Assembly (NCBI RefSeq): GCF_000738675.1
Contig: NZ_JPUX01000001.1
Location: forward strand, 2,294,001 to 2,358,000
Length of the DNA: 64,000 bases
Source: Serratia nematodiphila DZ0503SBS1
GTDB taxonomy: Bacteria > Pseudomonadota > Gammaproteobacteria > Enterobacterales > Enterobacteriaceae
Reading direction: 5' to 3'
Positions 10,390 to 19,826 of this stretch are shown one piece after another. The position numbers were made by a program, and so were the translations under genes. A model generated the notes under the pieces. That model was not told where the DNA came from. It searched no databases and saw nothing but the letters and a program-made list of their open reading frames with translations. Each line of letters begins with the position of its first letter. The first letter of the stretch is position 1.

Positions 10390-13300
10390 TTAACGGATGC
10401 CGAAATAGCCGTCGTTGAGCAACACCGCCAGCGGCTGCTCCAGCGCCACCTGGTCGCCGTCCGCCAGATCGACGCCGATATCGCGCAGCGCCTGCAGCGT
10501 CACCGGCTGGTGAGCCGGCCCGGCGAAGGTCTGCGCTTTAATGCGATGCGCCGCGCCGTTGAGCATCGAGACCATCAGCTCGTCCATCTGGTTGCAGTGC
10601 ACGTTGGTGATAAAGCGCTCATCGATACGAATGATGTCGATCTTCTGATCGCTGAGTTCATCGAACGCATTGATGTTATGTCCGAAGCCGTTGACGATCA
10701 GCCGGCAGCCCTGCTGCTGCAGTTCGCGGAGAAATGCCCGACACTGCGCGGCGTGCTCCAGTATCGCGGCCTCATCGACGCTGAACAGCAGCGCCTGCGG
10801 CGGCAGCGAGGAAGCGCGCACCGTTTCCGTCAGGTAGCGCTGGAAGTCGGCGCTCAGCAGGCTGTCGATGGCCAGCGGCAGCGCGAGCGACAGCCCTTTG
10901 CGTTTGATGTCGTCGGCATATTTCACCAGCAGTTGCGCCGCCGTCCAGCGGTCGATGTCCGGCATCAGGCCGTACAGCTGCGCGGCGGCGATGAACGCCT
11001 CGTGCGACAGCGGGCGGTCGTCCGGCGCCATCACCTGCAGTGTTACCTGGTGAAACGCGGCCGACAGCGGCGTCGCCGGCGGCGCGACCGCGTGAGTCAG
11101 CAGCCGCAGTTGCCCCTCGCTGATGATCGTCTGCACTTCCTGCAGGCTCAGCACCTCGTGCTGCCGCTCCAGCAGCTGTTTCTGCCGCGTTTCGTACAGA
11201 TAAACCTGGCCGCGCCCCTGGTGCTTGGCGGTGTAGCAGGCGATATCGGCCTGCGCCAGCAGTTCGCTGCTTTTGGCGTCGGCGCTGATGCGTGTGATGC
11301 CGGCGCTGGCGCCGACGCGGTAAATCTTCCCTTCCCAGTAGAACGGGTGCTGGCTGATTTGATTAACCACTTGCTGCACCAGCGATTTGGCCTGTTCCAG
11401 CCGGCAGTCGTACAGGATCAGACCGAACTCGTCGCCGCCCAGCCGGGCCAGGCAATCGCTATGGCGCAGCTGATGCCGCATCAGCTGGGCGATGTCCCGC
11501 AGCAGGGCATCGCCCGCCGCATGGCCGGCGGTGTCGTTCACCGCCTTGAACCGATCCAGATCGAGGAACACCAGCGAATGCGGCGACGACGGTTCCCCGC
11601 CGGCGACGATCGCCGCTTTCAGCTGTTTCTCGAAGCGGGTGCGGTTCGGCAATCCGGTCAGCGCATCGTGCGAGGCGCTGTAGCTGAGTTTTTTCATCAG
11701 TTCGCGCGAGGCGGTGACGTCCTGCAGCACCATCACCGCACCCATGGTTTCCCCGTCGAGGGTTTTCAGCGGTGAGACCGACTGCTGTACGTCGAAATAA
11801 CGCCCGTCGCGGCTGTGCAGCACCAGCGCATAATCCGCCGGCCATTGCCGTGGGTATTGCGTGAGGTTTTCGATTTCCGGGCCGTCTTTGCCGTTGGTCA
11901 GGCGCACCACGCCGGCGACGGGCATGCCGATCGCCAGGTCGAGCGGCCAGCCGCACATCTGTTCCGCCACCGGATTCATAAAGGTGATGCGCTGGTGGCT
12001 GTCGGTGGAGATCACCCCTTCGCCGATGGCGTCGAGGGTGATGTGCAGGCGCTCTTTCTCTTCGTGCAGCGCCTCGGCGAGGCTCTTGAGTTCGGTCATG
12101 TCGATATTGGTGCCGATCAGGCGCAGCGGGCGGCCTTGGTCGTCGAGGATCACGTTGCCCTGGCCGCGGATATGGCGCAGTTTGCCGCTGCGCGTGATGA
12201 TGCGAAATTCCATGATGAATGGCCGCGGCTGCGCCAGGATCTCGGCCAGCTCGCGATCGGTGCGCTCGCGATCTTCCGGCACCAGCAGGGTGCGCCACAA
12301 CGCCAGCGTCGGCGTTTGGTCGGGGGTGAGATCGTAGAGTTCGAACATGCGCTGATCCCAGGTGAAGTTTTCCTGGCTCATCACCCATTCCCAGATGCCG
12401 ACGCCGCCCACCTGGTTGGCCAGCGTGATGCGCTCCACCAACCGGTTGTTCTCCGCCTCGCTGCGCTTAAGGTCGCTGATGTCCTCCACCTGAGAGATGA
12501 AGTACAACGGCCGGCCTTCGCCGTCGCGCACCAGCGAGACCGCCAGCAGCGCCCAGACTGTCTGGCCGTCGCTGCGGATATAGCGCTTTTCCATGGTGTA
12601 GCTGCTGATATGGCCGTCGAGCAGTTCGTGCAGTTGGGTCAGGTCGGCGTTCAGATCGTCCGGGTGAGTGATCTCTTGAAAGGTCAGGCGATAAAGTCTT
12701 TCGGGCGGATAGCCGAGCAGCTTGCACAGCGCCTGGTTAACCTGCAGCCATTTGCCCTCCGGCGACACCAGCGCCATACCGATGGCGGAATACTCCAGCG
12801 CGCTGCGAAAGCGGCTTTCGCTCTCGACGATATGTTGCTTTTCCACCCGGAAGGTGTGCATCACCATCGCCATGGCGTGCGCCGGGATCAGGATCAGCAA
12901 CATCGGCAGATAGAGGCCGAGTTCACCCAGGAAAGTGTGCTGGGAAGACTGAAGGCGCAGCAGGCCCAGCGACAGCAGGACGGTGATCAGCAGGAGAGTG
13001 CAGAAACAGACGGTGAAGGTTTCGAAGCGCGACAGGGCGATAGCCGCCCACAGCAGCGGCAGGATGACGAAGGTAAAGGGGAAGGGCAGATGCGTCAGCG
13101 CCAGATAGCTGAAGGCCAGCGAGCCCATCAGGGTCAACAGCAGCGGATACGGATTCAGCCCGGCCAACAGACGGCGGTGATAGGTGAGCCCGAGCGGCGC
13201 CAGCGACAGCACCCCTATCGCCTCAGAGATGAACCAGGTGCCGAACGATTGCCAAAACGTCTGGTTCGGCGTGGGGGTCAGTCCGGCGGCCAGCAGCGCG

Positions 13301-13719
13301 CTGAACAACGGGGTAAAGATCACCGCGCAGACCACGAAGCGCAGCCAACAGCCCAGATCGCTCAGCGGATCGATCGCCGGCAGCGTGCGGCGCAGCAGCA
13401 GAGCGCACACTGCCGCTTCCAGCAGGTTGATGGCGGCCAGCTTGACGGGAATGGCGCTGAGGCCGAACAGCAGGAAGCTGGCGAGCACGATGCCTGTGCC
13501 GCTGGCCAGCAGCGGCAAACCCCAATGACGCGGGGGATGGCGATACAACACGGCGATCGCGGCGGCGGTCGGGAACCACAGCGGCGTGAAGTGATGAGCC
13601 TCACTGGATAACGACAGGCTCAGCAAGGCGAGCAAAAATGTCGCCAGCGCCACGAACAGAGAATGTGTCAGCATAACGCCTTTGTGTGTGCCGAACGCGT
13701 TCGGCGCGCTGATATCCAT
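10390..13719 (-). CDS. dgcE: Membrane diguanylate cyclase with MASE1, PAS and degenerate EAL domains (DgcE/YegE)
   Basis: Makes cyclic di-GMP from two GTP at the inner membrane. About 1109 residues: MASE1 multi-helix sensor (about 1-300), three PAS domains (RSALEYSAIGMALVSPEGKW; a middle PAS/PAC; EGVISTDSHQRITFMNPVAEQM), a GGDEF domain and an EAL-derived C-terminus. The active-site motif LARLGGDEFGL (about residue 760) is intact. An RHSD inhibitory site sits five residues before GGDEF, so product feedback is likely. The C-terminal EAL domain lacks the EAL signature and metal-binding acids, as in E. coli YegE. Start 13719 has AAGGA five bases upstream. The hairpin downstream (10349-10373) lacks a U-tract. 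Confidence 0.93.
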   Translation of the reverse strand: MDISAPNAFGTHKGVMLTHSLFVALATFLLALLSLSLSSEAHHFTPLWFPTAAAIAVLYRHPPRHWGLPLLASGTGIVLASFLLFGLSAIPVKLAAINLLEAAVCALLLRRTLPAIDPLSDLGCWLRFVVCAVIFTPLFSALLAAGLTPTPNQTFWQSFGTWFISEAIGVLSLAPLGLTYHRRLLAGLNPYPLLLTLMGSLAFSYLALTHLPFPFTFVILPLLWAAIALSRFETFTVCFCTLLLITVLLSLGLLRLQSSQHTFLGELGLYLPMLLILIPAHAMAMVMHTFRVEKQHIVESESRFRSALEYSAIGMALVSPEGKWLQVNQALCKLLGYPPERLYRLTFQEITHPDDLNADLTQLHELLDGHISSYTMEKRYIRSDGQTVWALLAVSLVRDGEGRPLYFISQVEDISDLKRSEAENNRLVERITLANQVGGVGIWEWVMSQENFTWDQRMFELYDLTPDQTPTLALWRTLLVPEDRERTDRELAEILAQPRPFIMEFRIITRSGKLRHIRGQGNVILDDQGRPLRLIGTNIDMTELKSLAEALHEEKERLHITLDAIGEGVISTDSHQRITFMNPVAEQMCGWPLDLAIGMPVAGVVRLTNGKDGPEIENLTQYPRQWPADYALVLHSRDGRYFDVQQSVSPLKTLDGETMGAVMVLQDVTASRELMKKLSYSASHDALTGLPNRTRFEKQLKAAIVAGGEPSSPHSLVFLDLDRFKAVNDTAGHAAGDALLRDIAQLMRHQLRHSDCLARLGGDEFGLILYDCRLEQAKSLVQQVVNQISQHPFYWEGKIYRVGASAGITRISADAKSSELLAQADIACYTAKHQGRGQVYLYETRQKQLLERQHEVLSLQEVQTIISEGQLRLLTHAVAPPATPLSAAFHQVTLQVMAPDDRPLSHEAFIAAAQLYGLMPDIDRWTAAQLLVKYADDIKRKGLSLALPLAIDSLLSADFQRYLTETVRASSLPPQALLFSVDEAAILEHAAQCRAFLRELQQQGCRLIVNGFGHNINAFDELSDQKIDIIRIDERFITNVHCNQMDELMVSMLNGAAHRIKAQTFAGPAHQPVTLQALRDIGVDLADGDQVALEQPLAVLLNDGYFGIR

Positions 13720-13872
13720 AGACATCCTTACCGATGACCTCTGCCAGTGATTGGATTCATGACGTGGATGAATCAAGATGATTTATTGAAAAAGGGTAGT
13801 ACAGCGCGGGAGGAAAACCTACCGGGAGGGCCGACTTTACTGCGTTAGCGCAAACCCGGCGACAGAATGACG

Positions 13873-13897
13873 AAAAAGCCGGCGCGGGGCCGGCTTT
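13873..13897 (-). terminator. Rho-independent terminator of mgtE
   Basis: Stem AAAGCCGGC/GCCGGCTTT around a GCGGG loop, followed on the minus strand by a T-rich run. It lies just beyond the mgtE stop codon. Confidence 0.85.
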
Positions 13898-13904
13898 GAG
13901 CGTC

Positions 13905-15338
13905 TTACAGCAGGAACAGGGTGGCGAGACCGAGGAAGATGAAAAAGCCGCCGGTATCGGTCAGCGCGGTGATGAGCACGCTCGAGCCGACCGCCGGATC
14001 GCGGCCCAGTTTGAGCATGGTCATCGGGATCACCACGCCCATCAGCGCCGCCAGCAGCAGGTTGAGCAGCATCGCCAACGTCATCACGCCGCCCATCGCC
14101 GCGTCGCCGTACAGCAGCCAGGTGATCACGCCCATGATGCCGCCCCACACCACGCCGTTGATGATGGCGACGCCCAGCTCTCTGAGCATCAGGCGCGAGA
14201 TGTTGCCGACTTCGATCTGGTGCAGCGCCAGCGCGCGCACGATCATGGTGATGGTCTGGTTGCCGGTGTTGCCGCCGATGCCGGCGACGATCGGCATCAG
14301 CGCCGCCAGCGCCACCAGCTGGGAAATAGTGTGCTCGAACAGGCCGATCACCCGCGAGGCGATGAATGCGGTGCAGAGGTTGATCGCCAGCCAGGCCCAG
14401 CGGGTTTTAACCGCCTTGCTGACCGGGGCGAACACGTCTTCTTCCGGGCTCAAACCGCCCATGCGGCGCAGGTTGGTGTCGCTCTCTTCGTTGACGGCGT
14501 CGACGATCTCTTCGATGGTCAGGCGGCCCATCAGTTTGCCCTTGGCGTCAACCACCGGGGCGCTGATCAGGTCATAACGTTCGAACGCGCCGGCCGCTTC
14601 ATCGGCCTTGTCCTCAGGCTGAAAGGTGGCGGGATCGCTGTCCATCACTTCGCGCACCGGGATTTCCGGGTCGTTCAGCAGCACTGCGGTGAGCGGCAGT
14701 TCGCCCAGCAGGGTGTTTTTGCGATCGGTGACGAACAGTTTATCGGTGGCGTCGGGAATGGTTTTGCGCATGCGCAAAAAACGGTGTACCGCGCCGAGCG
14801 TGACGTCCGGCCGCACCGTCACCAGTTCGAAATCCATCATCCAGCCGACGCTGTCTTTGGCGTACTGGCTCATCTCGCGCACCTGAGCGCGCTGCTCCGG
14901 CTCCAGCGAGGTCAGTAACCGGCCCATCAGGTTACGCGGCAGGTATTGCGCCAGATAGGCCTGTTCGTCCACGTCCAGCGTTTTGATCGCTTTGAGCAGG
15001 TCTTTATCGCTCATTTCCTCGATCAGGCTGTCCCAGACCGGTTCGGCGACTTCCACCAGCGTCTGGCCGCGCTTGCTGTTGCCCACCAGCCGCCACAGCG
15101 CCATGCGTTCGTCCTGCGGCAGCGCCTCCAGCAGGTCCGCCAGGTCGGCGGCGTGCATGTCGTCCAGCAGGCCGGTGATTTCCGCCGTCTGGTTCAGCAG
15201 TTCGCTTTGGCTGAGGGCGTGTTCATCCCCTGGCCGGCCGAGAATGCCGTCGACCAATTCCTTATTGTTCAACAACAGAGTGAGAATGCGCTGGCGGTGT
15301 TCAGCGACTTTTTTGACGTTATGGGTTGCGGCTGACAT
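13905..15338 (-). CDS. mgtE: Magnesium transporter MgtE
   Basis: Homodimeric inner-membrane Mg2+ channel, 477 residues, gated by cytosolic Mg2+. Order of parts: acidic helical N-domain (about 30-130, with repeated ADLLEALPQDER-type segments), paired CBS domains (about 135-255, LFVTDRKNTLLGELPL and APVVDAKGKLMGRLT), a connecting helix, then five membrane helices to the C-terminus. The pore motif GGNTGNQT is present (about residue 347). AAGGA lies five bases before the ATG. E. coli K-12 has no mgtE at this place, so this gene marks a synteny break next to yfgG. Confidence 0.93.
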   Translation of the reverse strand: MSAATHNVKKVAEHRQRILTLLLNNKELVDGILGRPGDEHALSQSELLNQTAEITGLLDDMHAADLADLLEALPQDERMALWRLVGNSKRGQTLVEVAEPVWDSLIEEMSDKDLLKAIKTLDVDEQAYLAQYLPRNLMGRLLTSLEPEQRAQVREMSQYAKDSVGWMMDFELVTVRPDVTLGAVHRFLRMRKTIPDATDKLFVTDRKNTLLGELPLTAVLLNDPEIPVREVMDSDPATFQPEDKADEAAGAFERYDLISAPVVDAKGKLMGRLTIEEIVDAVNEESDTNLRRMGGLSPEEDVFAPVSKAVKTRWAWLAINLCTAFIASRVIGLFEHTISQLVALAALMPIVAGIGGNTGNQTITMIVRALALHQIEVGNISRLMLRELGVAIINGVVWGGIMGVITWLLYGDAAMGGVMTLAMLLNLLLAALMGVVIPMTMLKLGRDPAVGSSVLITALTDTGGFFIFLGLATLFLL

Positions 15339-15441
15339 GGTGTTCCTTAACGGGCGCTCGGCGTTCCTGACGCAGGCTCATTAAAAGATAGAGCATAGCG
15401 AGTGCCGGAGTCATTTTTATGAAACGGACGGGGCGCGGCGG

Positions 15442-15624
15442 TTATTCAGAGGAGGCGTCCTGTTGCGGCGCGCTGACTTCGGCGGCGTTTTGCGCAGCGG
15501 CCTGCTTTTTTTCCTGATGATGAGGCACCGCCACCACGGCGGCGTACAGCAGTCGGCCGACTAAAATGATAAAGCTGATAAACAACACTATCTTCGTCAT
15601 CTGTCCGGTGGTTTTCTTGCGCAT
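15442..15624 (-). CDS. yfgG: YfgG-like small inner-membrane protein (DUF2633)
   Basis: A 60-residue protein with one membrane helix (about 10-30, MTKIVLFISFIILVGRLLYAA in outline) and a short HH-containing, charged tail. The pattern RMTRIVLxISFI..GR..Y...HH..KK is shared with E. coli YfgG, which also sits near ppx. Here the E. coli neighbour yfgF (an EAL-domain gene) is missing. Function is not established for the family. Confidence 0.75.
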   Translation of the reverse strand: MRKKTTGQMTKIVLFISFIILVGRLLYAAVVAVPHHQEKKQAAAQNAAEVSAPQQDASSE

Positions 15625-15774
15625 ATATCACCCGGTATGCCGGTGTCCTGTGTTATTCGCTCGAGAATTTGTAACCGGATTTTAGGCGCTGATGACAAAA
15701 GTTGTCCATTTTTTTCCGGCGAGCGGCGCGCCGTATTAGGGTTTCGTTTAGGTTGGCGGAGCGGGGGCGGAAAG

Positions 15775-15798
15775 AAAAACCCCCTGGCTGGCAGGGGG
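15775..15798 (-). terminator. Rho-independent terminator of the ppk-ppx operon
   Basis: Perfect stem CCCCCTG/CAGGGGG with a five-base loop. On the minus strand it is followed by TTTTT. It lies just past the ppx stop. Confidence 0.87.
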
Positions 15799-15805
15799 CG
15801 GGGGA

Positions 15806-17356
15806 TCAGGCGGAGCGCTGTTCGTCTTGCGAACCTTCTTCGTCGATCAGCAGCTTCCAGCCGACGACGTCGTTCCAGTAGGCCTGCTCGCGCTCGAAGT
15901 CCAACTGCACCAGGTTGTTTTGCGCCAGGTAGCCGGCCGGGAAGCGCAGCGTCCAGTGGTTGTCGTCGGTGGTCAGGCGCAGCGTTTCCGGCGTGGTGGT
16001 CGACTGGCGCTGGTTGTTGAGCAGGGTGCTCAGACGCAGCAGCTGGATCAGCGGCAGGTAGTGTTTCTTTTTGAACAGGTTGAGGCGCGGCAGCTCTTCC
16101 AGCTTGATCGCCTTGCGGTGGAAACGCACCAGCGCCGCCAACAGCAGCTGCTGTTCCTGGTTGAAGCCGGGCAGGTTGGAGTTTTGCAGAATGTAGGCCG
16201 AATGGCGATGCATGCCGCTGTGGTTGATGCTCAGCCCCACTTCGTGCAGCATGGCGGCCCATTTCAGCAGGGCTTCCAATTGCGGATGCACCAGCTTGGT
16301 GTTTTGCGCCATCCACTGCGAATAGAGCAGCTCGGTGGTTTCCAGCACCCGCTTGGCCTGTTCGCGGTCGATGTTGTAGTGATCGGCCAGGCTTTTGGCG
16401 GTGCGGCTGCGGATGTCCTGGTGGCGGAAACGGCCTTCCATTTCATACAGCACGCCTTCACGCAGCGCGCCGTCAGACAGGCGCAGATCGCGGATCGCCA
16501 GCGCATCGAACACGCCGCACAGGATAGCCAGCCCCGGCACGAACACCGATTGGCGATCTTCCGACAGCCCCGGCAGGCTCAGCGAGCTGAAGCTTTTGAA
16601 CTGCAGCACCTGTTCGGCGAGCATTTCCAGGCGTTCCAGGGTGATCAGACCGTCTTTTTCACCCATCGCTACCAGCACTTCGTGGGCGGCCTTGATGGTG
16701 CCCGAGGCGCCCAGCGCGTACTGCCAGCCCTGAATGCGGTACTGCCAGGCCAGCGTTTCCAGCTTCTGCGCCGCCGCCAGCCGCGCGCGGCGGAAGTTGT
16801 TTTTGCTGATCTCGCCGCCCGGGAAGAACAGCTGGGCGAAGCTGACGCAGCCCATGCGGCGGCTTTCCGCCAGCAGCGGCTCGAAGTCTTCGCCGATCAC
16901 CAGCTCGGTGGAGCCGCCGCCGATGTCGATCACCAGCTTGCGGCCTTTCTCCGGCTGGGTGTGTTCCACGCCCATGAAGATCAGACGCGCTTCTTCCTGG
17001 CCGGCGATGATTTCGATCGGGTAGGGGATCACTTTGGCGGCGCGCTTGAGGAACACTTCGGCGTTCACCGCCTGGCGCAGGGTGTGGGTCCCGACGATGG
17101 TGACGTTATCCGCCGGGAAGCCCTGCAGCCGTTCGGCAAACAGCGCCAGGCAGGCCAGGCCGCGTTCTATCGCCTCTTCACTGAGTACGTTGTTGCTGTC
17201 CAATCCGTCGGCGAGATGCACCCGCTGTTTTAAACGGCCCAATACCTGTAAGGCGCCGTTGACGACGCGGGCGATCACCATGTGGAAACTGTTCGACCCG
17301 AGGTCGATGGCGGCGATTTCCTGCGGTTTGTTCGTTGCAGTGTTTTTTAGCGGCAT
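15806..17356 (-). CDS. ppx: Exopolyphosphatase
   Basis: Processively removes terminal phosphate from polyphosphate. 516 residues, the usual length for Ppx/GppA enzymes of enterobacteria. The actin-fold phosphate loops are visible: [17 protein letters not shown] (residues 14-30) and [16 protein letters not shown] (about 140-155). The C-terminal HD-like helical domain ([20 protein letters not shown]) follows. It starts 10 bases after the ppk stop and shares its transcript and terminator, so synthesis and breakdown of polyphosphate are co-expressed. Confidence 0.97.
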   Translation of the reverse strand: MPLKNTATNKPQEIAAIDLGSNSFHMVIARVVNGALQVLGRLKQRVHLADGLDSNNVLSEEAIERGLACLALFAERLQGFPADNVTIVGTHTLRQAVNAEVFLKRAAKVIPYPIEIIAGQEEARLIFMGVEHTQPEKGRKLVIDIGGGSTELVIGEDFEPLLAESRRMGCVSFAQLFFPGGEISKNNFRRARLAAAQKLETLAWQYRIQGWQYALGASGTIKAAHEVLVAMGEKDGLITLERLEMLAEQVLQFKSFSSLSLPGLSEDRQSVFVPGLAILCGVFDALAIRDLRLSDGALREGVLYEMEGRFRHQDIRSRTAKSLADHYNIDREQAKRVLETTELLYSQWMAQNTKLVHPQLEALLKWAAMLHEVGLSINHSGMHRHSAYILQNSNLPGFNQEQQLLLAALVRFHRKAIKLEELPRLNLFKKKHYLPLIQLLRLSTLLNNQRQSTTTPETLRLTTDDNHWTLRFPAGYLAQNNLVQLDFEREQAYWNDVVGWKLLIDEEGSQDEQRSA

Positions 17357-17366
17357 AGTTGCTGGC

Positions 17367-19430
17367 CTACTGTCCTGGTTGTTCCAGAGCTTTTAAATAC
17401 TCGTAAATAGCCACCTGGGCGCGCACTTTGCGGCGGTTGCCGCGCGGCACGTACTGGTTGCTCAGTTCTTTATCCACATAACGGGCCTTGACCGTATCGC
17501 TGAACAGGATCTCCAGAATGTCCAGAACGCGCTGTTTCAGCGCCGGATCCAGCAGCGATACCGCCACTTCGATACGGTAATCTATGTTGCGGGTCATCCA
17601 GTCGGCGGAGGACAGATACACCCGTTTGTCACCTTTGTTGTCGAAAACGTAAACCCGATCGTGTTCCAAAAAGCGATCGACGATGCTGATCACCTGAATA
17701 TTGTCGCTGATCCCCGGCAGGTTGGGAATCAGGGAACACATGCCCCGCACCAGCAGACGGATCTTCACGCCGGCGCCGGACGCGGTATATAACCGATCTA
17801 CCAGCCCTTTATCCACCAGATTATTTATTTTCAACATAATGCCGGCCTGTTCCCCGGCCTGGGCGTTGGCGATTTCGTTGTCGATCAGCTCATACAGCTT
17901 CAGGCGCGAGTTCTGCGGCGACACCATCAGGTTGTCGAAGGTGACCGGGCGGTAGGGGTTCTCGATAAAGTTGAATACCCGGCGTACCTCGTTGGTGATG
18001 CGCGAGTCGGCGGTCAACAGCGAATAGTCGGTGTAGATGCGCGCGGTTTTTTCGTTAAAGTTGCCGGTACCGATATGAGCATAGCGCACAATTTCATCGC
18101 CTTCACGGCGCGAAATCAGGAACAGTTTGGCGTGGATTTTCAGCCCCGGCGCCGAGAAGATCACGTGCACGCCGGCCTCGGTCAGGCGCTTCGCCCAATG
18201 AATGTTGGCCTCTTCGTCGAAGCGCGCCTGCAGCTCGACCACCACCGTGACCTTTTTGCCATTGTGCGCGGCGTGGATCATCGATTCGATGATGCGCGAA
18301 TCTTTCGCCACCCGGTAGATGTTGATTTTGATCGCCAACACGCTCGGATCGAACGACGCCTGGCGCAGCAGCTCCAGCACGTGTTCAAAGGTGTGGTACG
18401 GGTAGTAGAGCAGCACGTCCTTTTCGCGAATGGCGTCGAAGCCGTTGCGGAAACCGTCGAACCAGATGTGGCGCAGGCGCGGCAGCGGCTTGTTGACCAG
18501 ATTGGCCTTGCCGACGTTCGGGAAGCTGATGAAGTCTTTGAAGTTGTGATAGCGGCCGCCGGCGATCACCGAATCGTAGTTGGAGATGCCCAGCTTGCCG
18601 CGCAGCAGTTCCACCATCTCGTTCGGCATGTCGCGCTGATAAACGAAGCGCACCGGCTCGGCGGTGAGGCGCTGTTTCAGGCTGGAGGACATCAGTTCCA
18701 GCAGGCTGGATTCCATTTCGGTCACCAGGTCGTATTCGGCGTCACGGGTCATCTTCATCGAATAGGCGTTGAGCGCGTCGTAGTCGAAGAAGCCCTTGAA
18801 GATATCGTCCAGGCAGTAACGCAGGATGTTGTCGAGCAGGATCATCGGCTTGCGGCGGCGCGGCGCTTCCGGCGGCAGATTGACGAAGCGCGGCACCTTG
18901 TCGGACGGGATCTCCAGCAGCGCATAGTCGATGCGCGCGCCGCGGATGATCTCCACCGCCAGATAGGTGTAATCGTCTTTCAGGAACTGCACCAGGTTGG
19001 TGTCGTGGTTTATCAGGATCGGCGTGATGTGCTGGCGCAGGTGCTGTTTGAAATATTGCCGCAGCCAGATTTGCTGGTTCTCGGACACCTGGCGTTCGTT
19101 GATCAGGAAGATCTGGTTGCGCGCCATTTCCAGCAGCAGATCGTTGTACAGACCGTCGAACTCCTGATCGGTCTTCAGCACCTTGGCCTGGATCTTTTTC
19201 AGCAGATGGCGTGAGGAACCGGCGGAGCCTTGCTCTTCGCTGATCAGGATGCGCCGTTTGAGATCGGCGAAGCGGACTTTATAGAACTCGTCGAGGTTGT
19301 TGGAGTAAATGCCCAGAAAACGCATACGTTCAATCAGGGGATTGCTCTTATCTGCGGCTTCCTGCAACACGCGCTCATTAAAGGATAACCAGCTTAGTTC
19401 TTTTTCGATGTAGAGCTTTTCCTGACCCAT
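17367..19430 (-). CDS. ppk: Polyphosphate kinase 1
   Basis: Reversibly polymerises the gamma-phosphate of ATP into polyphosphate at the inner face of the membrane. 687 residues, nearly collinear with E. coli Ppk (688). It begins [20 protein letters not shown]. The phospholipase-D-like core has the autophosphorylated histidine in [14 protein letters not shown], then [13 protein letters not shown], and the second histidine in [11 protein letters not shown]. The ATG at 19430 is preferred over an in-frame GTG at 19436 because GGAG lies five bases before it. Divergent from the PhoB-controlled pst operon. Confidence 0.97.
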   Translation of the reverse strand: MGQEKLYIEKELSWLSFNERVLQEAADKSNPLIERMRFLGIYSNNLDEFYKVRFADLKRRILISEEQGSAGSSRHLLKKIQAKVLKTDQEFDGLYNDLLLEMARNQIFLINERQVSENQQIWLRQYFKQHLRQHITPILINHDTNLVQFLKDDYTYLAVEIIRGARIDYALLEIPSDKVPRFVNLPPEAPRRRKPMILLDNILRYCLDDIFKGFFDYDALNAYSMKMTRDAEYDLVTEMESSLLELMSSSLKQRLTAEPVRFVYQRDMPNEMVELLRGKLGISNYDSVIAGGRYHNFKDFISFPNVGKANLVNKPLPRLRHIWFDGFRNGFDAIREKDVLLYYPYHTFEHVLELLRQASFDPSVLAIKINIYRVAKDSRIIESMIHAAHNGKKVTVVVELQARFDEEANIHWAKRLTEAGVHVIFSAPGLKIHAKLFLISRREGDEIVRYAHIGTGNFNEKTARIYTDYSLLTADSRITNEVRRVFNFIENPYRPVTFDNLMVSPQNSRLKLYELIDNEIANAQAGEQAGIMLKINNLVDKGLVDRLYTASGAGVKIRLLVRGMCSLIPNLPGISDNIQVISIVDRFLEHDRVYVFDNKGDKRVYLSSADWMTRNIDYRIEVAVSLLDPALKQRVLDILEILFSDTVKARYVDKELSNQYVPRGNRRKVRAQVAIYEYLKALEQPGQ

Positions 19431-19826
19431 TGCCACTCCAGTTCAAATTTAGAATAGGATCCGGGACGCAGCGCCCGGATGCCGCTCTAGTGTCCTTCAT
19501 CATTATTGCGAGAGATTGACAGGAAAGTCCAACATATCCATTGCGTTGGCGCGCGGCGTTTTTCGGCGGCAATAAATTTTCCCCGCGGCGGGATGCCCGG
19601 CAGTGAAACGATCAGCATGAAATGACGGTTAGCAGGCTTATTCTTGGCGTTATAAAGCGTGTTTATGGTCATTTTTCAGCAATATATAAAATTCATATTG
19701 TCTGATGGCAGTGTAAAAAACCTGAGTTATGGCGGGTAACTTTGTCATGCAAACGTCATAAAACTGACATAAGATGCCCGGTTATCTTACGGCGCAAGCC
19801 CGATTACATCAGCGACAGCGAGACAC
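19431..19826. other. Intergenic region between divergent ppk and pstC
   Basis: About 400 bases with no convincing gene on either strand; short open frames here lack homology and ribosome-binding sites. It holds the ppk promoter region on the left and the Pho box and pst promoter on the right (19742-19790). The AT-rich middle (about 19660-19740) is typical of promoter DNA. Confidence 0.6.
19742..19770 (+). promoter_or_regulatory. Pho box with three PhoB half-sites, pst promoter
   Basis: Three heptamers at exact 11-base steps: TTGTCAT (19742-19748), ACGTCAT (19753-19759) and CTGACAT (19764-19770), separated by 4-base AT-rich spacers. This matches the PhoB repeat (CTGTCAT with 4-base spacer). 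A candidate -10, TTATCT at 19782-19787, follows at the distance expected when the last half-site replaces the -35. It points towards pstC, so the operon should be induced by phosphate starvation. Confidence 0.87.

Noticed and set aside
11815..13611. Plus-strand open frame of 598 codons
   Set aside because: Antisense shadow of the dgcE gene, low-complexity composition, no ribosome-binding site.
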